From positions 1-44,055 of the forward strand of contig CAIYUC010000228.1 in NCBI GenBank assembly GCA_903929315.1: 44,055 nt of DNA. Reading direction: 5' to 3'. This document shows, one piece after another, positions 22,430 to 34,548 of the stretch. This DNA comes from an uncultured Bacteroidales bacterium. Lineage in GTDB: Bacteria > Bacteroidota > Bacteroidia > Bacteroidales > FEN-979. Under the pieces are notes generated by a model that saw only the letters and a program-made list of their open reading frames with translations, did not search any database and was not told the DNA's origin. How positions within the stretch are numbered: the first letter of the stretch is position 1; each line of letters begins with the position of its first letter. Made by a program: the position numbers and the translations under genes.

Positions 22430-23161
22430 ATGAAAAATAATAGAATTTTATCCATCGTAATTCTGGCAATTCTCCTGGTCAATATTTCCACATTAACCTC
22501 CGGCTGCCGTATGTTCGGTGAACATGGAAGCGGCAACGTCATTAAGCAGGAGAGATTCGTTCCTGCATTTAAGGCAATCAGGATCTCCGGCGCCTTCCAT
22601 GTGATATTAAGCCAGGGAACCACTCAATCAGTAACAGTTGAAGCTGACGACAACCTGATGTCAATAATCAAGACAGAAGTTAAAGGTGAGGAACTAAGAA
22701 TAGAAAACACCAAACCGGTCTACAATTCACGTTCATTGAAAGTTTATGTCACGGTTATAGAACTGAAAAAGATCGATATCAGTGGTGCTGTTGACCTTGA
22801 AACCAGCGGAAAACTGACGATGGATGAACTTTCTATCGATGGGAGCGGAGCTTCGGATTCGAAAATGGAACTCAACGTAAAGAAACTGGATATTGATTGC
22901 AGTGGCGGCAGCAAATTGAAATTTTCTGGTACCGCAACAAATGTGACAATGGATGTTTCGGGCGCTGTTGATATTTATGCATACGGTCTTCTTACTGAAA
23001 GCTTTCACCTGGATATCAGCGGTGCCGGAAATGCTGAGATCAATGTTAGTAAGGAATTAAATGTGGATATTTCCGGGGCTGCTTCCGTGCATTATAAAGG
23101 GAATCCTTCGAAATTCGTTGAAAACGTAAGTGGCGCGGGATCGATTAAAAAGGTTGAATAA
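22430..23161 (+). CDS. DUF2807 (GIN domain) lipoprotein
   Basis: The 243-residue product has a lipoprotein signal (hydrophobic stretch then LTSGC, lipid-modified Cys at about 26). The mature protein is a DUF2807 head domain: FKAIRISGAFHVILSQG at the start, then repeated SGA turns (DISGAVDLETSG, DGSGASDSKM, DVSGAVDIYAYG, DISGAGNAEINVS, DISGAASVHYKG, NVSGAGSIKKVE), again a beta-helix. The protein should be anchored in the inner leaflet of the outer membrane or on the surface. ECF sigma + membrane regulator + DUF4097-like + DUF2807 is a recurrent Bacteroidetes arrangement. This is the last gene of the set. The 73-bp gap before it is AT-rich with weak heptad character. Confidence 0.9.
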   Translation: MKNNRILSIVILAILLVNISTLTSGCRMFGEHGSGNVIKQERFVPAFKAIRISGAFHVILSQGTTQSVTVEADDNLMSIIKTEVKGEELRIENTKPVYNSRSLKVYVTVIELKKIDISGAVDLETSGKLTMDELSIDGSGASDSKMELNVKKLDIDCSGGSKLKFSGTATNVTMDVSGAVDIYAYGLLTESFHLDISGAGNAEINVSKELNVDISGAASVHYKGNPSKFVENVSGAGSIKKVE

Positions 23162-23196
23162 CAAAATAAGGAAATATACGGGCAGGTAGGGGGGAT

Positions 23197-26809
<3,613 letters not shown>

Positions 26810-26833
26810 ATGAAAATTTGTATCAGGGAGGAT

Positions 26834-27484
26834 TCAAATATTTTTAAGGAGACGAATGGTCTCGGAAGGATTTGGAGATGAAAAAACCGTATTCCCGGCG
26901 ACGAGAACATCAACTCCGGATTTAAGCAGACCGGATGCATTTACAAGGTCGACGCCTCCATCAACTTCGATCATTGCCTGAGATTCATTATCGAGGATAA
27001 GTTTTTTCAGCCGGGATATTTTCGTATAGGTCCGTTCAATAAATTTTTGACCTCCAAACCCAGGGTTGACGGACATGATTAAAACAAGATCGACATCTTT
27101 TATAATATTTTCAAGAAGATTTACGGATGTATGAGGATTCAAAACTACACCGGCTTTTGCTCCGAGGTCATGGATGGCATGGATGGTGCGGTGAAGATGA
27201 ATGCACGCTTCGTAATGAACAGACAAAAGGAAAGCTCCGGATTTAATGAACCGTTCGAGGTACCTGTCGGGATCAACGATCATCAAATGAATATCCAGGG
27301 GTTTATTGGCAATTTTTCGGATCTTTTCGATAATAGGAAATCCAAAGGAAATATTCGGGACAAATACACCGTCCATCACGTCAAGATGAAACCAGTCGGC
27401 TTCACTCTTATTAACCATTTCAATATCCTTCGCGAGATTTAAAAAATCCGCGGACAACATGGAAGGAGCTACAAGATGATTCAT
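26834..27484 (-). CDS. rpe: Ribulose-phosphate 3-epimerase
   Basis: The 216-residue TIM-barrel enzyme interconverts ribulose 5-phosphate and xylulose 5-phosphate in the pentose phosphate pathway. Features are VAPSMLSADFLNL, then WFHLDVMDGVFVPNISFG (metal-binding His and catalytic Asp), PLDIHLMIVDPDRYLE, SVHYEA, LVLIMSVNPGFGGQKF, and IEVDGGVD followed by LVAGNTVF (phosphate binding). It sits 11 bp after the rpoD stop on the same strand, and read-through from rpoD is likely. Confidence 0.96.
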   Translation of the reverse strand: MNHLVAPSMLSADFLNLAKDIEMVNKSEADWFHLDVMDGVFVPNISFGFPIIEKIRKIANKPLDIHLMIVDPDRYLERFIKSGAFLLSVHYEACIHLHRTIHAIHDLGAKAGVVLNPHTSVNLLENIIKDVDLVLIMSVNPGFGGQKFIERTYTKISRLKKLILDNESQAMIEVDGGVDLVNASGLLKSGVDVLVAGNTVFSSPNPSETIRLLKNI

Positions 27485-27495
27485 TCCCTAAAGGC

Positions 27496-28359
27496 TTAGC
27501 CCAGGTAAGTTTTCAGGATTTTGCTTCGTGAGGTATGTTTTAGCCTGCGGATGGCTTTTTCCTTGATCTGGCGGACTCTTTCTCTTGTCAGATCAAATTT
27601 TTCTCCAATCTCTTCGAGTGTCATAGGATGACTGCCATTCAGTCCGAAATAAAGCCGGATTACATCCGCTTCCCGCTGGGTGAGAGTAGATACAGCCCTT
27701 TCAATTTCCCTTCTCAGGGACTCATACAGCAAGCCATTGTCAGGAGTTGTATTCTCTTCACTTCTCAGGACATCATACATGGTGTTATCTTCATCCTGAA
27801 CAAGAGGTGCATCCATAGAAACATGGCGGCCGGAATTTTTCATGGATTCCTTTACCTCATTTTCTGAGATCTCAAGCAGATGTGCTATTTCATCGGCATT
27901 AGGCTCTCTTTCGTACTTCTGTTCAAGTTGGGCATAGGCCTTGTTGATCTTGTTGATGGAGCCGATTTTGTTTAAAGGAAGCCTTACAATACGGGATTGT
28001 TCAGCCAATGCCTGGAGTATGGATTGCCTGATCCACCATACTGCATAGGAAATGAATTTAAAACCTCTTGTCTCGTCAAAGCGCTGAGCAGCCTTAATTA
28101 ATCCAAGATTTCCCTCATTAATCAAATCGGGTAAGCTTAGTCCCTGGTTCTGGTATTGCTTGGAGACAGAAACAACGAAACGAAGGTTAGCTTTTGTTAA
28201 TTTTTCCAATGCGGACTGATCGCCTTGTTTGATACGCTGAGCCAGGGCAACTTCGTCATCTGCTGTAATTAATTCAACTTTGCCGATCTCCTGAAGGTAT
28301 TTGTCCAGTGAAGCAGTCTCGCGATTCGTAACTTGTTTGGTAATTTTTAATTGTCTCAT
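27496..28359 (-). CDS. rpoD: Primary RNA polymerase sigma factor (Bacteroidetes RpoD/SigA)
   Basis: The 287-residue sigma factor is the short primary sigma of Bacteroidetes and lacks the long acidic region 1.1. Region 1.2 is [15 protein letters not shown]. Region 2 is [57 protein letters not shown]. Region 3 follows with [16 protein letters not shown]. Region 4 is [15 protein letters not shown], then [28 protein letters not shown]. It recognises the TAnnTTTG promoters seen in this window. A heptad array fills the 73-bp gap to pnp. Confidence 0.96.
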   Translation of the reverse strand: MRQLKITKQVTNRETASLDKYLQEIGKVELITADDEVALAQRIKQGDQSALEKLTKANLRFVVSVSKQYQNQGLSLPDLINEGNLGLIKAAQRFDETRGFKFISYAVWWIRQSILQALAEQSRIVRLPLNKIGSINKINKAYAQLEQKYEREPNADEIAHLLEISENEVKESMKNSGRHVSMDAPLVQDEDNTMYDVLRSEENTTPDNGLLYESLRREIERAVSTLTQREADVIRLYFGLNGSHPMTLEEIGEKFDLTRERVRQIKEKAIRRLKHTSRSKILKTYLG

Positions 28360-28390
28360 GCGACATTCCTTAAATTAAACCTGATATATT

Positions 28391-28432
28391 GAGTTACGTT
28401 ATACGAAAATAGCAGTTACGAGTTACAAAAAA
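28391..28432. repeat. Heptad array (about 6 units, gagttac-like)
   Basis: Blocks gagttac, gttatac, gaaaata, gcagtta and cgagtta are in register. It fills the gap between rpoD and pnp and ends at the pnp stop codon (28433-28435). Confidence 0.6.
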
Positions 28433-30574
28433 TTACTTCTTTGTAGAATCGGTTGCAGGCTTGGGTAATAATACTTTTCGGGAAAGTTTAAGTTTCCCGG
28501 TCTTTGGATCGACATCAATTAGTTTGACTTCAACTTCGTCCCCTACTTTCAGCACTTCCTCAACGGTGTTAAGACGTTTCCAATCAATTTCAGAGATATG
28601 GAGCAATCCGTCCTGTCCGGGAAGAATCTCAATAAATGCTCCAAAAGGAGCAATATTTTTTACTTTTCCTTTATAAATTTCCCCAATTTCAGGAACGGCT
28701 ACAATCCTTTTAATTTTTTCCACAACTGCATCTTTTGCTTCTGCATTATTGGCTATAATATCAATGACGCCAAATTCACCAACCTCTTCGATGACAATAG
28801 TAGTACCAGTTGTTTTCTGCATCTCCTGGATGACTTTCCCCCCAGGACCGATGATCGCACCGATAAAATCTCTTGGCACTTTCATCTGGAAAATTCTTGG
28901 GACAAAAGGCTTATAGTCAGGACGCGGGGACGAAATAGTATTTTCCATTTCATCGAGAATATGCATTCTGCCTCTTTTGGCCTGGGCGAGAGCTTCTTTT
29001 ACAATTTCGAAGGATAAACCTTCAACTTTTATATCCATCTGGCATGCCGTTATCCCATCGCGCGTACCGCATACTTTGAAATCCATGTCTCCGAGATGGT
29101 CTTCGTCTCCTAAAATATCTGAAAGAACCGCGTATTTCCCGGAAGAATGATCAGTTATCAGACCCATTGCGATCCCGGAAACCGGTTTCAGGATCTTCAC
29201 ACCGGCATCCATGAGCGCCATAGTCCCGGCACAGACTGTAGCCATAGAAGATGATCCATTGGATTCAAGTATATCGGATACGATACGGATGGTATATAAA
29301 TTATCCGTTCCTGAAGGCAAAACATTTTTCAACGCCCTCAGGGCAAGGTTGCCATGGCCAATCTCCCTTCTGCTTGTACCACGGTTCGCTTTTACCTCAC
29401 CTGTTGCAAAAGAAGGGAAATTATAGTGCAGGATAAAACTAATTTTATCTTCAATGACGGCTCCATCAATGACCTGTTCGTCCAATTTGGTTCCAAGAGT
29501 AACTGTCGTTAAGGATTGTGTTTCACCCCTTGTGAATATAGCAGAACCATGGGCGGCCGGTAAATAATCCACTTCCGACCAGATCGGGCGGATTTCATCA
29601 AGTTTGCGACCGTCAACCCGGATACGGGTATCCAGTGTGGAGTTTCGTACAGCGTCTTTCTCTACTTCATGGAAGTAACGGTCGATCATGAATTTTTTGG
29701 CTTCTTTTTCTTCCTCCGGAAGACTACTGATAAATTTTTCTTTAGCATCGGAAAATGCCTTATGCCTCTCTTGTTTATTGGGATTTCCTTTTTTTGCGAG
29801 ATCATAAAGCTGCTGATAGGTTTCAGATCTTAATTTTTCCTTGAATTCAGCATCATTGGTCTCATGGGAATATTCTCTTTTGGTTTTTGGTTCTTTAATA
29901 AGAGTTGCTAATGCCAATTGTGCATTACACTGAACCTTGATAGCTTCATGAGCAAATTTTAGCGCTTCTACCAGATCGTCTTCTGAAATCTCCTTCAGTT
30001 CACCTTCCACCATAATGATGTTGTGGATGGAAGCAGCCACCATAATATCGATGTCAGATTCACCCATCGCCGGCAATGAAGGATTGATCACGAACTTCCC
30101 GTTTATTCTGCCGACACGCACTTCCGAAATGGGTCCATTAAAAGGAATATCACTGATTGTGAGAGCCGAGGAAGCAGCCAGACAAGCTAATGCGTCAGGT
30201 AACATTGTAGTATCTGCAGAAATAAGAGTAATACTCACCTGGACTTCAGCATGAAAATCATCAGGAAACAGAGGCCTTAGTGCACGGTCCACCAGCCGTG
30301 ATATGAGTATCTCATAATCAGATGCGCGGGCTTCCCTCTTAAAAAATCCACCGGGAAAACGTCCGGAAGCAGCATATTTTTCTTTATATTCAACGGAAAG
30401 AGGCATGAAATCAACATTTTCCGCTGTCTCTTGCTTGGCGACTACCGCTGCAAGCAGCATAGTATCGCCCATTTTAACGACAACCGATCCATCGGCTTGT
30501 TTCGCAAGTTTCCCGGTTTCAATCGAAATGGTGCGGCCATCGGGTAATTCAAACGATTTTACAGTACCAGTCAT
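28433..30574 (-). CDS. pnp: Polyribonucleotide nucleotidyltransferase (PNPase)
   Basis: The 713-residue exoribonuclease has two RNase PH domains ([43 protein letters not shown]; second core [60 protein letters not shown]). An all-alpha linker lies between them. KH domain ([21 protein letters not shown]) and S1 domain ([31 protein letters not shown]) form the C-terminus. It degrades RNA and tails it. The order rpsO-pnp is conserved from E. coli, with a strong hairpin in the gap that may attenuate transcription or be an RNase site controlling pnp level. Confidence 0.97.
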   Translation of the reverse strand: MTGTVKSFELPDGRTISIETGKLAKQADGSVVVKMGDTMLLAAVVAKQETAENVDFMPLSVEYKEKYAASGRFPGGFFKREARASDYEILISRLVDRALRPLFPDDFHAEVQVSITLISADTTMLPDALACLAASSALTISDIPFNGPISEVRVGRINGKFVINPSLPAMGESDIDIMVAASIHNIIMVEGELKEISEDDLVEALKFAHEAIKVQCNAQLALATLIKEPKTKREYSHETNDAEFKEKLRSETYQQLYDLAKKGNPNKQERHKAFSDAKEKFISSLPEEEKEAKKFMIDRYFHEVEKDAVRNSTLDTRIRVDGRKLDEIRPIWSEVDYLPAAHGSAIFTRGETQSLTTVTLGTKLDEQVIDGAVIEDKISFILHYNFPSFATGEVKANRGTSRREIGHGNLALRALKNVLPSGTDNLYTIRIVSDILESNGSSSMATVCAGTMALMDAGVKILKPVSGIAMGLITDHSSGKYAVLSDILGDEDHLGDMDFKVCGTRDGITACQMDIKVEGLSFEIVKEALAQAKRGRMHILDEMENTISSPRPDYKPFVPRIFQMKVPRDFIGAIIGPGGKVIQEMQKTTGTTIVIEEVGEFGVIDIIANNAEAKDAVVEKIKRIVAVPEIGEIYKGKVKNIAPFGAFIEILPGQDGLLHISEIDWKRLNTVEEVLKVGDEVEVKLIDVDPKTGKLKLSRKVLLPKPATDSTKK

Positions 30575-30607
30575 TATTTTATCATTACTTATTGTATATC
30601 AGAAAGT

Positions 30608-30638
30608 AAAAGAGGCAATTAAATTTATTGCCTCTTTT
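30608..30638 (-). terminator. Perfect 12-bp hairpin between rpsO and pnp
   Basis: The arms AAAAGAGGCAAT (30608-30619) and ATTGCCTCTTTT (30627-30638) enclose a 7-nt loop. On the minus strand the right side ends in four U residues, so the hairpin can act as a partial terminator after rpsO or as a double-stranded processing site in the pnp leader. Confidence 0.75.
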
Positions 30639-30664
30639 CTTGACTAACAGGGTTCTTAATATGA

Positions 30665-30934
30665 TTATTTACGGATCTTAAGCTTTTTGATAATGGCCCT
30701 GTATCGCTCAATATCTTTGGCCTTCAAATAATCCAGTAACTTTCTTCTCTTCCCCACGAGCCGAACCAGTGACCGTTCAGTAGACAGATCTTTTTGGTTT
30801 TCTTTCAGGTGTTCGGTGAGATGTTGGATTTTTCGTGTAAACAAAGAGATTTGCCCTTCAGGAGAGCCCGTATCAAATTCCGATTTACCGAATTCCTTAA
30901 ATGCTTTTTTCTTTATTTCAGGAGCTATATTCAT
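30665..30934 (-). CDS. rpsO: 30S ribosomal protein S15
   Basis: The 89-residue protein is of usual length. It shows FGKSEFDTGSPEGQISLFTRKIQHLTEHLKENQKDLSTERSLVRLVGKRRKLLDYLKAKDIERY in overlapping family motifs, with the His and Asp residues that contact 16S rRNA helix 22. It has its own full promoter and is followed by pnp. No obvious structured S15-binding leader could be drawn from the 50-nt leader. Confidence 0.97.
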   Translation of the reverse strand: MNIAPEIKKKAFKEFGKSEFDTGSPEGQISLFTRKIQHLTEHLKENQKDLSTERSLVRLVGKRRKLLDYLKAKDIERYRAIIKKLKIRK

Positions 30935-30992
30935 GATCTGGATGAATAGAATTAATAATTTCCTAACTGAACATCAAATTTAAAATGGCCTG

Positions 30993-31023
30993 CAAAAGTA
31001 ACAATTTCTTTTGATTTATCCAA
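30993..31023 (-). promoter_or_regulatory. Complete Bacteroidetes promoter for rpsO-pnp
   Basis: The -7 element TACTTTTG (complement 30993-31000) and a -33 TTG (complement 31021-31023) have a 20-bp spacer, within the known 19-21 bp range. The predicted start of transcription is near 30986. Confidence 0.7.
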
Positions 31024-31068
31024 ATAAATCTATTTGTTGTCCTTAGTACAATTCCGTCCTAAATGTTG

Positions 31069-31076
31069 TAATTTTG
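31069..31076 (+). promoter_or_regulatory. -7 promoter element TAATTTTG for the DUF4342 gene
   Basis: Exact TAnnTTTG match 44 bp before the ATG at 31121. It is divergent from the rpsO promoter, and the two -7 elements are about 70 bp apart. Confidence 0.5.
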
Positions 31077-31120
31077 AATTGGAATAACAAAGGTACACAA
31101 TATTATAAAAGAAATTTATT

Positions 31121-31387
31121 ATGGAAGACATTAAGCATGAATTTAAAGTAAAAGGTGAAGAATTGGTTGAAAAGATCAAGCAACTTCTTCATGAAGGAAA
31201 TATCCGGAAGATCATTATCAAGGATGAAGATGGTAAAGTTTACCTTGAAATTCCGGTAACTTTTGGAGTGGTCGGCGTTTTCCTGGCACCTACCATTGCA
31301 GCTCTTGGAGCACTTGCAGCGATGGTCGCTAACCTGAAAGTGGAAGTAATCAAAATGGAAGAACCGGAAAAACCCAAAAAACCCTGA
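31121..31387 (+). CDS. DUF4342 family protein
   Basis: The 88-residue product matches the DUF4342 layout. A charged N-terminus with a helix (EDIKHEFKVKGEELVEKIKQLLHEGN) leads into RKIIIKDEDGKVYLEIPVTFGVVG. A hydrophobic segment follows (VFLAPTIAALGALAAMVA, about 52-70) and then a Lys/Glu/Pro tail. Many relatives carry an N-terminal UBA-like region. The role is unknown, and the hydrophobic stretch suggests loose membrane association. It has its own promoter and converges on aroE with 8 bp between stops. Confidence 0.85.
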   Translation: MEDIKHEFKVKGEELVEKIKQLLHEGNIRKIIIKDEDGKVYLEIPVTFGVVGVFLAPTIAALGALAAMVANLKVEVIKMEEPEKPKKP

Positions 31388-31395
31388 TTCTAACT

Positions 31396-32163
31396 TTATT
31401 CATTTTCCGGAAAATTATCCCCAACCTCCATCTCCCAGAGGCTGTAAGATAGTTCAGCTTGATTATAAAGCATTTGCAATCCATTTTGAACTTTTGCCCC
31501 ATAGGTTTTCCCTTTTTTCAGGAATTCAGTTTGAACGGGATGGTATACCAGGTCGTAAAGAAAATGATCTTTTGAGAGCCAGGCATAGGGAATTAACGGA
31601 TAAGAAGAAGTGTAAGGAACCATTCCCAGGGGGGTTGTATTGATGATGAGTGTGTGTTTCCGGATGACTTCCTTTGATATGTCGGAATAGTTTATTATAT
31701 CGGGAGCAACAATCCTTCTTGACACAAATAAAAATTTGATTCCGGAGCTTTTTAAAACAAAAGCCACGGCTTTTGAGGCTCCACCGGTACCCAGAATAAG
31801 AGCATTTTTATGGTCTTCAAGGTTTACAGAATTACGAAACCCCAGGGCATCGGTATTATAACCTTTCAGGATAGACGGACCCTCTTTCCGGATGATTTTT
31901 ATTGTATTTACAGCCCCTATCTTTTTTGCAACGGGATCAAGGCCATTCAGAAATGGGATGATTTTTTCTTTATATGGAATGGTAACATTTAAACCATAGA
32001 TGTCCGGATGATCCTGCAATAATGTTGTCAAGCTTTTAATTTCCCTTAAAGGAAATAGCTTGTATTGCCTTCCGGTAATCTTTTCTTTGCGAAATTTGTT
32101 TGTAAAATAAACTTGTGATCCTGAATGTAAAAGTGGGTATCCGATCAATCCATAAGTGATCAT
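31396..32163 (-). CDS. aroE: Shikimate dehydrogenase
   Basis: The 255-residue enzyme reduces 3-dehydroshikimate to shikimate with NADPH in aromatic amino-acid synthesis. The substrate site has YGLIGYPLLHSGSQ (Ser14, Ser16), NVTIPYKE (catalytic Lys65) and GYNTDALGF (Asp105). The cofactor site is ALILGTGGASKAV (Rossmann loop), followed by FVSRR and NTTPLGM. QMLYNQAELSYSLW lies near the end. It is 7 bp after the ComA-like gene, as part of the TPR-comA-aroE run. Confidence 0.95.
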   Translation of the reverse strand: MITYGLIGYPLLHSGSQVYFTNKFRKEKITGRQYKLFPLREIKSLTTLLQDHPDIYGLNVTIPYKEKIIPFLNGLDPVAKKIGAVNTIKIIRKEGPSILKGYNTDALGFRNSVNLEDHKNALILGTGGASKAVAFVLKSSGIKFLFVSRRIVAPDIINYSDISKEVIRKHTLIINTTPLGMVPYTSSYPLIPYAWLSKDHFLYDLVYHPVQTEFLKKGKTYGAKVQNGLQMLYNQAELSYSLWEMEVGDNFPENE

Positions 32164-32170
32164 TATGGAA

Positions 32171-32959
32171 TTATTCGAGTTTGAATTTCTTGAATTTTTC
32201 CGGTAAGAAAGTAAAGAATGTATCGCCTCTTAAGCCTAACCGGAGTGTTTCCAAAGGAATAACCTCGGCAGGGGCAATATTGCCAAGGTTCACATTGGCT
32301 CCAAAATGGTTGATAAACCAAACCTGTTGTGATTTCAGCGGGGCTTCCCAGATGATCTTATCATTGTCCACTTTTGATAAAATTTTATTTATCAGGGTCA
32401 CATGGGCTTTACCGGTGGGCCTGTAAATACCAACATTCCCACTTTCTCTCGATTCGCCTATGACTTTAAATGAACCGGCTTCCAACTCTGATCTCATCAT
32501 TTCAATCCAGCGGTTTGGAGCGATCAGAATACCTGCCTCTTTCGATCCAACTTCCGATAAAACTGTGTAATCTTTTGATAAGAGCTGGATATATTCACAT
32601 TTCTTATGATGATCCATTGACATTGATCCATCGGAGATCTCAATGGCATCAATGTTCATTTTATCAATAAAATGCCTATATGTATCGAACATATCACGGA
32701 TAACAAAGGCTTCGAAGAGTGTTCCCCCGACATACACTTTTATGTTCGCTTTTTGATAAACCTTAACTTTTTCTTTCAGATGTGCTGTAATGATTGAAGT
32801 CCCGAATCCCAATTTTATAAAATCAATAAAATCAGCGGAGGAGTCAACGAGATTTTCTGCATCCCGAAGACTTAGGCCTTTGTCCATAACCATAACGATT
32901 CCGTTGTTACGGGGTTTGGCTGGTCTTTCCGGAATATAAGGGAGGTTTATGTTATTCAT
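32171..32959 (-). CDS. Phosphosulfolactate synthase (ComA) family protein
   Basis: The 262-residue TIM-barrel protein matches the ComA family: GIVMVMDKGLSLRDAENLV, then DFIDFIKLGFGTS, then VYVGGTLFEAFVIRD, AIEISDGSMSMDHHKKCEYI, VLSEVGSKEAG, VIGESRESGNVGIYR and WEAPLKSQQVWFINHFG. ComA adds sulfite to phosphoenolpyruvate as the first step of methanogen coenzyme M synthesis. Bacteroidetes do not make coenzyme M. The bacterial homologue could feed a sulfonate such as sulfolactate or cysteate, or act on another substrate. It is close to aroE, and both enzymes belong to routes linked to phosphoenolpyruvate. Catalytic activity cannot be judged from sequence alone. Confidence 0.88.
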   Translation of the reverse strand: MNNINLPYIPERPAKPRNNGIVMVMDKGLSLRDAENLVDSSADFIDFIKLGFGTSIITAHLKEKVKVYQKANIKVYVGGTLFEAFVIRDMFDTYRHFIDKMNIDAIEISDGSMSMDHHKKCEYIQLLSKDYTVLSEVGSKEAGILIAPNRWIEMMRSELEAGSFKVIGESRESGNVGIYRPTGKAHVTLINKILSKVDNDKIIWEAPLKSQQVWFINHFGANVNLGNIAPAEVIPLETLRLGLRGDTFFTFLPEKFKKFKLE

Positions 32960-32986
32960 ATAGGGTGTGTTTTATGGATGTAGGGG

Positions 32987-34396
32987 CTATGATTTGGTTT
33001 TGTGTGATTCTATTATTTCAGCAAATGCTGTATTATTTCTCAGATCAGGATATAAACTATACATTCGCCTGTAACCCTCATGATCCATGCTGAGTGCTTT
33101 TTCAAGAATTTCATAAGACTGTTGAGTCTTACCGGCCTTGAACAGGAAATTTGCAAGTCCATAATAAAAATCAGGATTCCCCTCATGCCATTTCATTCCT
33201 TCCTGCAATGTTTCGGCTGCTTCTCCAAAATTCTCAAGTAAGGAATACGCTACTGAAAGTTCAAGCCATATTTCAGGATCCTCGGGTTCAAGTTCGATGA
33301 CTTTGCGATAAGCTTCAATTCCTTCTTCCACCTTTGAAAGTTTGATCTGAATATCTCCCAGAATAAACCAATAATCAGAAATAGTTGGAGATATTTTAAT
33401 GGCTTTTTTTACGTAAGCGACGGCGATTTGTGATTTCCCCATTGCATCATAAGCCATACCTGTTCCAAGCCATGCATCTGCATATTCAGGATCCAGGTTA
33501 ATTGCCTTTTTATAATAATCAACAGCCGCATCGAACTTTTCGAGCTTTTCATAACACTCTGCGATATAATAGAAAGTTATCGATTCCGGATCCTCATAGA
33601 AAGATGTTTCGAGATAGGTTTCGATCGCTTTACCGTATTCGCCTAAGTTTGCATAGCAATTTGCTTTGTTAAAATAGGCAGAAGCGAAAGTTTCATCAAT
33701 GGCAATTGCATAATCGTAAGCCGGGATTGCCTTTTCAAATAATTCCATGTTACTGTGAGCGATACCGAGATTAAACCATGCTGCCTTTGAAAAAGGTTGC
33801 GTTTCAATAAAAGCGGTAAGGAAATCGATGGCTTTATCCGTCTGTTGAGTAATCTCATAACAAAAAGAAAGCTCATATAAAGCTGAATCATTCTCGGGGT
33901 TGCAATCGATTGCTTTGAGCAGGTATTCGATAGCATGGTCATACTTCCCGAGATTTTCATATTCAAAAGCGATATTGGAATAAATTTCATCCAGGTCATC
34001 AGAACCATGAATAGCCTTTGAATATTCTTCAATGGCTTTTTCGTATTTTTCAAGCTGGCTGTAAAGATTGCCCTTTATCAGGTGCAGATCGTAATCCGAA
34101 TATCCAACATGATCCACTTCCTTAAGGATCTTCAATGCTTTTTCATTCTTATTGCTATAAACAAATAATTGGGCTTTTTTCAGCAGCAGACTCGCACTTG
34201 TAGGATGCTGTATGAGAGAATAATCGATAGATACTCCTGCGTTTTTAAGATCATTCTTGAAAAGGTAGTAATCAATGATTTCTTCAAATTCATCAATGTC
34301 AAAGAAAAAATGTTTATCATTCCGGAGCATCTTTTCAAACCGGTTCACTAATTCCTGTGTTTCCGGGTCAGGATAAGAATCGAAATACTCTTCCAT
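32987..34396 (-). CDS. Tetratricopeptide-repeat protein
   Basis: The 469-residue protein consists almost fully of about twelve TPR units. Examples are LEKYEKAIEEYSKAIHG, LGKYDHAIEYLLKAIDCNPENDSALYELS, MELFEKAIPAYDYAIAIDETFASAYFNKA and LEKFDAAVDYYKKAINLDPEYADAWLGTG. There is no signal peptide or membrane helix, so it should be cytoplasmic and act in protein binding. The N-terminal 70 residues are acidic (EEYFDSYPDPETQELVNRFE) and precede the repeats. It heads the TPR-comA-aroE run with its own promoter. Its partner is unknown. Confidence 0.9.
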   Translation of the reverse strand: MEEYFDSYPDPETQELVNRFEKMLRNDKHFFFDIDEFEEIIDYYLFKNDLKNAGVSIDYSLIQHPTSASLLLKKAQLFVYSNKNEKALKILKEVDHVGYSDYDLHLIKGNLYSQLEKYEKAIEEYSKAIHGSDDLDEIYSNIAFEYENLGKYDHAIEYLLKAIDCNPENDSALYELSFCYEITQQTDKAIDFLTAFIETQPFSKAAWFNLGIAHSNMELFEKAIPAYDYAIAIDETFASAYFNKANCYANLGEYGKAIETYLETSFYEDPESITFYYIAECYEKLEKFDAAVDYYKKAINLDPEYADAWLGTGMAYDAMGKSQIAVAYVKKAIKISPTISDYWFILGDIQIKLSKVEEGIEAYRKVIELEPEDPEIWLELSVAYSLLENFGEAAETLQEGMKWHEGNPDFYYGLANFLFKAGKTQQSYEILEKALSMDHEGYRRMYSLYPDLRNNTAFAEIIESHKTKS

Positions 34397-34434
34397 CTAT
34401 TCAGATCTTGCAGATAATACCCTAAAATACCTTG

Positions 34435-34442
34435 CAAAGGTA
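34435..34442 (-). promoter_or_regulatory. -7 promoter element TACCTTTG for the TPR-comA-aroE run
   Basis: Exact TAnnTTTG on the minus strand, 38 bp before the ATG at 34396. No TTG is found at standard spacing. Confidence 0.55.
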
Positions 34443-34526
34443 AGGAAAATTATGATTAGGGTTAATTGTGACCGGAAGAGATTTCACTTTTTTTTAACAA
34501 TGAATGAGGAAAGCAAAGAATTCTAT

Positions 34527-34534
34527 TATTTTTG
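34527..34534 (+). promoter_or_regulatory. -7 promoter element TATTTTTG for glmM
   Basis: Exact TAnnTTTG match only 14 bp before the ATG at 34549, giving a very short leader. Confidence 0.55.
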
Positions 34535-34548
34535 CTTAAAACTATCCG

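Noticed and set aside
29211-29426. Antisense frames over pnp, clpB and ligA
   Set aside because: They are by-products of codon use in the real genes on the other strand, which have full conserved domains.
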